Source: Sipunculus nudus (Eukaryota; Annelida; Sipuncula; Golfingiida; Sipunculidae). Taken from it: DNA of 64,000 nt. Under the pieces are notes generated by a model. The model saw only the letters and a program-made list of their open reading frames with translations. It was not told the origin of the DNA and did no database searches. The stretch spans positions 85,652,142-85,716,141 of the forward strand of contig CM049306.1 in assembly GCA_026874595.1 (NCBI GenBank). The letters run 5' to 3'. Shown piece by piece: positions 59,289 through 64,000 of the stretch. A program made the translations under genes and the position numbers. The first letter of the stretch is position 1; each line of letters opens with the position of its first letter.

Positions 59289-60066
59289 TGTGGTTTCTAA
59301 CTTCCAACGAGACCCGAACTTTAATCCTTAAACTGCTCTCTCTGAGGAGGAACTACTGATTAACTCTCTCTTCGTGTGACGTTCGAAATTATTCATTCTT
59401 CAAGGAGGCCAGAAGAGTACTTTCAAACCTCACACCATACCTACCAGCATAATATTTAGGGCCAATAAAAGGGCGTGAGGGAGGGTAAACAAACATGAGA
59501 CATACCGTTCAATAGAGAGCGATCCTCGCTGGCAGGGGTCCCGTTTGAGTGGACTCGTGCACATAACCCCGAGGCCCGCGTTAAAGAAGAAAAGTAACGC
59601 GTGTGTTTATTCAGTATACGTATATATGTACATTCACGTAGGCTTGAGTCACGATTACACTTCTGGTACACGGTCTGTATACATAGCAACAGCATAGCAA
59701 ATCCTGTATATTACACACAAACAAAATTTGATGAAAAAATATGGCGAAACAAGTGTTCTTAATCCTAACATTGCGTAAATGCCTGTTCGAAAAAAAGAGC
59801 ATTTTAATGGCGCTGATGTGGTCTTTAATCATGAATACTCCATATGTCTCTCATGAGTCACTGAAGTGTATTTTTTTATCCTTCTTTCATAGGGACTCAA
59901 ACTCGTGAATGACCGCCTATAGTTTTAACGAAATAATCATGCACACATCTTATCTTCACTTTGATAATTAATGTGAGGTTAATTGTATTAGGCTTTTTCC
60001 TTTATGAATATATACGAATCTGTCGATACATATAGCTTTTTCATTATTTTTTCAGACGCACGCGAG
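59289..60066. other. Caveolin upstream region
   Basis: 5' UTR and promoter of caveolin presumably lie here. The minus-strand frames 59456-59832 are not supported as coding. Confidence 0.4.
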
Positions 60067-60070
60067 TATA

Positions 60071-60158
<88 letters not shown>
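60067..60158. repeat. (TA)n microsatellite
   Basis: About 90 bp of TA with one TTTA interruption. Confidence 0.95.
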
Positions 60159-60161
<3 letters not shown>

Positions 60162-60873
60162 CTATAATACAGAACATTTCCTACATGATTCGTGACTATA
60201 TTTCATATAGCTTTCCCCCCAAAAATCAAGCATAAACGCCAACTAAACATATATTGAATTTAAAGTTAATCATGTTACGTATTTCTTTGCGTGGGACCAT
60301 AGCCGTGACAACACGACTCAGTAGGATGGTAAGCTTAACTTGAGTCGTGATACAAGCTATATTTAGAAACGCATCGCGCAGTGGTCTTCTATCATGTTGC
60401 ATTCATATTGACTAGTAAACAGCCGATAATCTAAACATTAGGCTACGAATGATGAATTTACACAAAAGACTACATGTGAACTCACAACCCAAACTTAAAA
60501 AAACTCCGTCTCTATGGTAACGGGTCGTATCCTGTATCGCGTACAATTAGGCTGCATCTAGTAACCCGTGCAAGCCATGCTTGTATTCATGCGGTCGGAT
60601 ATCAACAAATATGCGGAGGGATTTACCAATTTGCTGAGTTAAACCGGATTTTTCCCGCTAATGTTAGGCGTTGTTAGAAAACGTACTTAAGCAGCTGACG
60701 ATTGGTCTGGCTTATGTCCAGTAACAGAGTACATGTAGGCTATGAGGCGGTCAGAAATGACGAAAATATTTGCATCCTCATAGAGCCTTAAAATGCGTTC
60801 CTCGCTGAAAGATGTAACGGCACTCTGACAGCCAGTACGCTGGTCGAAGATTATCTAATGTCAGAGGGCCAAA

Positions 60874-61011
60874 ATGGCGCTAGTGGGACCATTGAGAGAA
60901 TATAATAAACCGTTATCGAAAAGGCAGCCCATTAAGTTTAGGAAAGAGTTCTATCCCCCAAAACTGTTGTGTGGCACCTTTGTCAATATTCAAGGAGTGT
61001 GGAGATACTGA
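60874..61011 (+). CDS. Small ORF, 45 codons, possible microprotein or first exon
   Basis: ATG at 60874 has an ideal context (CAAAATGGCG: A at -3, G at +4), overlapping a YY1-like CAAAATGGCGC word as often seen at starts of housekeeping genes. The product begins MALVGPLREYNKPLSKRQP and continues with a basic, aromatic, Pro-containing stretch (FRKEFYPPK, then LLCGTFVNIQGVW) with no low-complexity bias, ending in TGA at 61009. No strong donor lies inside the frame. I do not recognise it. Preceding text is not obviously repeat. Could be a true small gene, an exon read into its intron, or chance. Confidence 0.3.
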   Translation: MALVGPLREYNKPLSKRQPIKFRKEFYPPKLLCGTFVNIQGVWRY

Positions 61012-61199
61012 GTATACGAAAAGCAGCCTTCTGCTTGATGTATTTCTTTGTGCTTTTTTGTTGGGCCTTTTCATCCTAATTCTCTTGAATAATAATAATA
61101 CTAAACATCTACCTTTTGGTATGATATTATTTTAGATAATTAAAAAAAGTTTATGAAAATTCAATCGGTATAGTCTCGGGGAGCTTCTCAATCTTCAGA

Positions 61200-61660
61200 G
61201 TCGGCAGCTGAAATATTCTCGCTATATGCGTAGGCTCACACTTTCATCAAACTTAATTTCTCAACATTCGTCATCGGATGAATCTCGATCACAAAACCTT
61301 GGAAACCATATTTCCCACTCTATTCGGCAACGGCTTCGACTACTGTTTCTAATTCCTTGGTTGTACATATAAAGTTCTTGTTAAGCTAAAACATATTCAA
61401 AATTCCAGAACTCCCATCATTGTGTTTTCAAAGAAGAGGGGTCATATAACTCCTGTTCTCATAGAACTATACTGGCTTTCTGTAACCTTCCGCCTCCTGA
61501 TTAAACTACACTTCTCATCGATTTCCAAGCTTTTCACTGCCTTATACCGCATCAAATTTGTGATCTTCTAACTCCTCGTACTACAAGTAGAAAAATTCTA
61601 AATTATCTTCCTCTTTTTCACATGTTCAATCACTTTCAAAATTTCAAAATTTGGAACGTG
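61200..61660 (+). pseudogene. Dead non-LTR retrotransposon fragment (end of reverse transcriptase region)
   Basis: In one plus-strand frame the translation reads DYC, then KLKHIQNS, then GHITPVLIELYWLSVTFR, matching the conserved 'DYCNSLL..KLQ.VQN.AAR......HITPVL..LHWLPV..RI' tail of jockey/CR1-type LINE reverse transcriptases. Stops interrupt it (for example TAA within and after the YRIKFVIF stretch). Only the C-terminal part is present, as expected for a 5'-truncated insertion; the 3' end is unclear. Confidence 0.6.
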
Positions 61661-62225
61661 CGTTACCTGTTCTCGGACTCAGGGGCATGCAAGGTACTGG
61701 CTGATGATCCAGCGGGTAAAATTGATTCTGTGGCCTAGGGGCAGAATCTCCGGCAAATTGGACAAAATATGTGGAGGTGAAAAACAACTCTTCTTGTGGT
61801 AAATTGTGGCCAGTGTACATGTAGTTGCTCAAAAAGTATTAAGACATAATATAATAACTAATTACTGAAAAATAATATTTTATTCTTTTGATGCTAGTGC
61901 TGGGATATAAATTGGCCCATACCTCACCTATCTCACGTCAGCTCTGCATATTTTAGGCCTAGATGAGGTCGTGAGACCATAAAATTTTTTAAAGGATTCT
62001 TTTTCAAGTATAAGAAATATATGACGCTTTCATGAAATATGATACTTTATATGAAGACGCTTCTTTAAGGGGTCGTTCGCTGCCAACACCACGGGAATTC
62101 CACAAGCTTGTATTATAAATGGCCGTTTTTGGTAAACTATAGCATGCAGTTTCCTTTAAAGGTGCCCATTCACTTACCTTTTGAAAATGAATGACTTTGA
62201 TTTCTGACGTCTTCTGTGTATATAA
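61661..62225. other. Noncoding stretch without a recognised gene
   Basis: Probably LINE 3' remainder at the left; nothing else supported. Confidence 0.35.
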
Positions 62226-62645
62226 TAATGATCTAAGGGTACTTTTGGTTGTGAAAGTTCTTATAACACCTTCGTGAAGGATGTATGAACTTGTTTATCA
62301 ACAACATGTTTGTAAACACAGCAATGTTGACAAACGGGATAGAAATGTTACCTAAGGTGGTAGGTTGCATATATATGCTGAGGTAGAAAGGTAACTTGTT
62401 GAAAAACGCCATTTGCAAAGCTCTAGCTTATTTGACTTGCTGCCAGATGCCCTTTTTGGATTTTTTTTTTATTATTTTAGCGGGCCCCTATTTATTTTTA
62501 TAAAATTATCAGCACATTGATATAAACAAAACAAGCAGTCTGTGTATGGTGATATCCACGTTATCTGGCATATTTTATAAAAGCTGCAAGGGAATACCTT
62601 TAGTTTATAAAGGTCAGATACGTGATTATATATAGGCCCCTTTAA
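62226..62645 (+). repeat. 400-bp dispersed repeat family, copy C
   Basis: Same order of blocks as copies A and B, from AATGATCTAAGGGTAC to AGGTCAGATACGTGATTATA and CCCCTTTAAATG. Copy C carries extra T-rich bases around 62460-62505. Confidence 0.8.
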
Positions 62646-63668
62646 ATGTACTTAGTCGCTTGCCAAGTGTATGCATTAACTTTCGCTACCAGCTAATTTC
62701 GGCGGAATAAAAAAGTTTCCTATCGAAACCAGACCGGCCTTAACCCTCATTGTGTTTTTTTCGGCCTGTTGAATGTATTGTTTTGGTATGGTGTTTTGAT
62801 ATAAGTTAACCAACTGTGTGTGTCTGTTTACTTTGACAAAACCGCGTGGCCCGAAGTACGCTTTTGAGTATGCAAGGATACCATCCAAAGGAGGAAAATT
62901 TATTTGTCATAAATCACGAAAAATTAGATTTTTTTTAAAAAGTCGGTCGCCATCTTGACGATAGTGGTGCAGGAACCTATGTTAAAAAAAGTTTCTCAGG
63001 CTGTCGCGCTAATAATCTCTCCCGATGCGGCCACTATATTTCTCCTGTGTGCTGATATTAGGAAGTTATTTCAAAATGAAATCAAGGCTAGTACTTTATT
63101 TCCACGAGAGGACACTGTATTTCATGTATATCTAATATGCCTAACAAACTTACATTATAATTTCTTAAAAAATTGTAACGTTTGTGTAATTTTATGTGGA
63201 CGTTATCCAATAACAATGTGCAAACCTAATTGTGTGAAGTTAGTTTGGTTAGCGGAACGTTAACAAATAACCTTAGCAAGAAAAGTTACGAAAACATTTT
63301 ATTTTAAAATAACCAAATGAAAACCAGAGCGGAACTTAAGCAGTAAGAAGAACGTTAATTTAATTATACATGTGTGTCATGTACACATTTAAAATACTCG
63401 ATAACTCCTACCTGTAAAGTTATGATTACATGTCGAAATGTAACGTACAATACATTTTTACTGATAATAGACGTTTATGTCATAAGATAAAAAATAACCA
63501 TATTACTAAGTGTAAAAGCCGACTCCACCCTAACTGTCGATGTCGTAACCATCCTGACTGGTACTTGACGTCCGACATTCGACTTTACAACACTCCTGTT
63601 CATTCATTGAGTTCGGGCATAGATGGGAAGAGTTCAATTTGGCAACCGTGGAAACGGAACAGTTGTGA
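62646..63668. other. Upstream region of THUMPD3
   Basis: CGCCATCTTG at 62948-62957 is a YY1-type word on the minus strand; the ATG in it opens only eight codons. The plus frames 62955-63263 and 63430-63672 show no domain and are not called. Confidence 0.4.
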
Positions 63669-63878
63669 ATGACAGCTGAGATCAAAGTCAATATGGCGGC
63701 GCCCATGAAAAACATGCTTCGGGACATATATCCTGGTGATAAGTGTGTTATTGAAGCAACAGTGGTCACAGGATTTGAAAATTTAGCTAAAGGCGAGGTT
63801 TCTGAAAAACTTAATGTCCCTGTCCACGCGGATAAAGGCAAAGTCCGACTACAGATACCATTTGATGAGGTGCACAAG
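63669..63878 (+). CDS. THUMPD3: THUMPD3 homologue (tRNA guanine-N2 methyltransferase), first coding exon, partial
   Basis: Seventy codons end in CACAAG|GTAATG (donor GT at 63879-63880), phase 0. The encoded IEATVVTGFENLAKGEVSEK plus GKVRLQIPFDEVHK lines up with the N terminus of vertebrate THUMPD3 (ATVPTGFEQTAADEVREKLG... RGKIYF...), the first strands of the NFLD/THUMP region. THUMPD3, with TRMT112, methylates guanosine-6 (and -7) N2 in cytosolic tRNAs; the THUMP domain binds the tRNA acceptor end. The first ATG (63669) follows an in-frame TGA and has a weak context; the ATG at 63693 (AATATGGCGG, A at -3, G at +4) is the likelier start and would remove eight residues. The catalytic Rossmann domain must be encoded beyond the right edge. 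Confidence 0.82.
63689..63700 (+). promoter_or_regulatory. YY1-like element over the THUMPD3 start codon
   Basis: TCAATATGGCGG matches the AA.ATGGCGGC core bound by YY1, a placement typical of TATA-less housekeeping genes where the element spans the start codon. Inferred from sequence only. Confidence 0.45.
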
Positions 63879-64000
63879 GTAATGTCTATATATAGGAATA
63901 GTATCCTCATTTACTGTTAGTACGGAATAGGCTTGTTGCGGAAACCACAATTGTGATACGATCACAGTTGTGGAAATGGTCTGTACAGTTAGGCCTCATA

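Noticed and set aside
62941-62960. Possible minus-strand gene start at CAAGATGGCGACC
   Set aside because: The frame closes after eight codons and no donor is present.

Overview
This is an AT-rich, gene-poor piece of animal nuclear genome. Split genes with GT-AG introns, tRNA-headed SINEs, terminal-inverted-repeat (TIR) elements, long (TA)n tracts and C/G homopolymers rule out a prokaryote. The repeat vocabulary (AGCTCA...GTCCGTCCGTC repeats, 'ATTCGCGGTGGTTTTATATTCGCG' type repeats, AGGTCA tandem arrays) and the caveolin and THUMPD3 exons suggest a lophotrochozoan, most likely a bivalve mollusc. The species cannot be told from the sequence alone.

Layout. 1-2.2 kb: first exon of a secreted endonuclease/exonuclease/phosphatase (EEP) family gene on the minus strand (1908-2060). 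A small perfect foldback element sits 26 bp upstream of its ATG. 2.2-19.6 kb: no recognisable gene; SSRs, a degenerate telomere-like tract, one copy of a 400-bp dispersed repeat, and an AGGTCA tandem array (10.5-11.35 kb). 19.6-25.4 kb: a large broken gene with N-terminal zinc modules, a conserved helical middle, a PIN/FEN-like acidic nuclease signature and a C-terminal tesmin-like CXC domain. It carries four frameshifts and one stop. A possible TATA box, 5' exon and intron with a duplicated block lie in front of it. 27.4-30.4 kb: a nest of mobile elements (SINE, foldback, then a 2.54-kb element with 33-bp TIRs and TAA target duplications). 30.4-44.4 kb: repeats, including a pogo-like non-autonomous element and an intact-looking 865-bp solo LTR. 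45.0-46.7 kb: a 573-residue coiled-coil/Ser-rich protein in one coding exon. 46.7-56.7 kb: repeats, G/C homopolymers and a Harbinger-like MITE. 56.7-59.3 kb: a complete two-exon caveolin gene on the minus strand whose product is extraordinarily cysteine-rich. 59.3-63.6 kb: a 45-codon small ORF, a dead LINE fragment and the third copy of the 400-bp repeat. 63.67-63.88 kb: first coding exon of THUMPD3 (tRNA guanine-N2 methyltransferase), running off the right edge.

The genes do not form a pathway. They are separate animal genes set in a transposon-rich background. The items best worth following are the Cys-rich caveolin, the broken zinc/PIN/CXC gene, and the foldback insertion at the EEP promoter. 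Most of the remaining open reading frames are chance frames through repeats.
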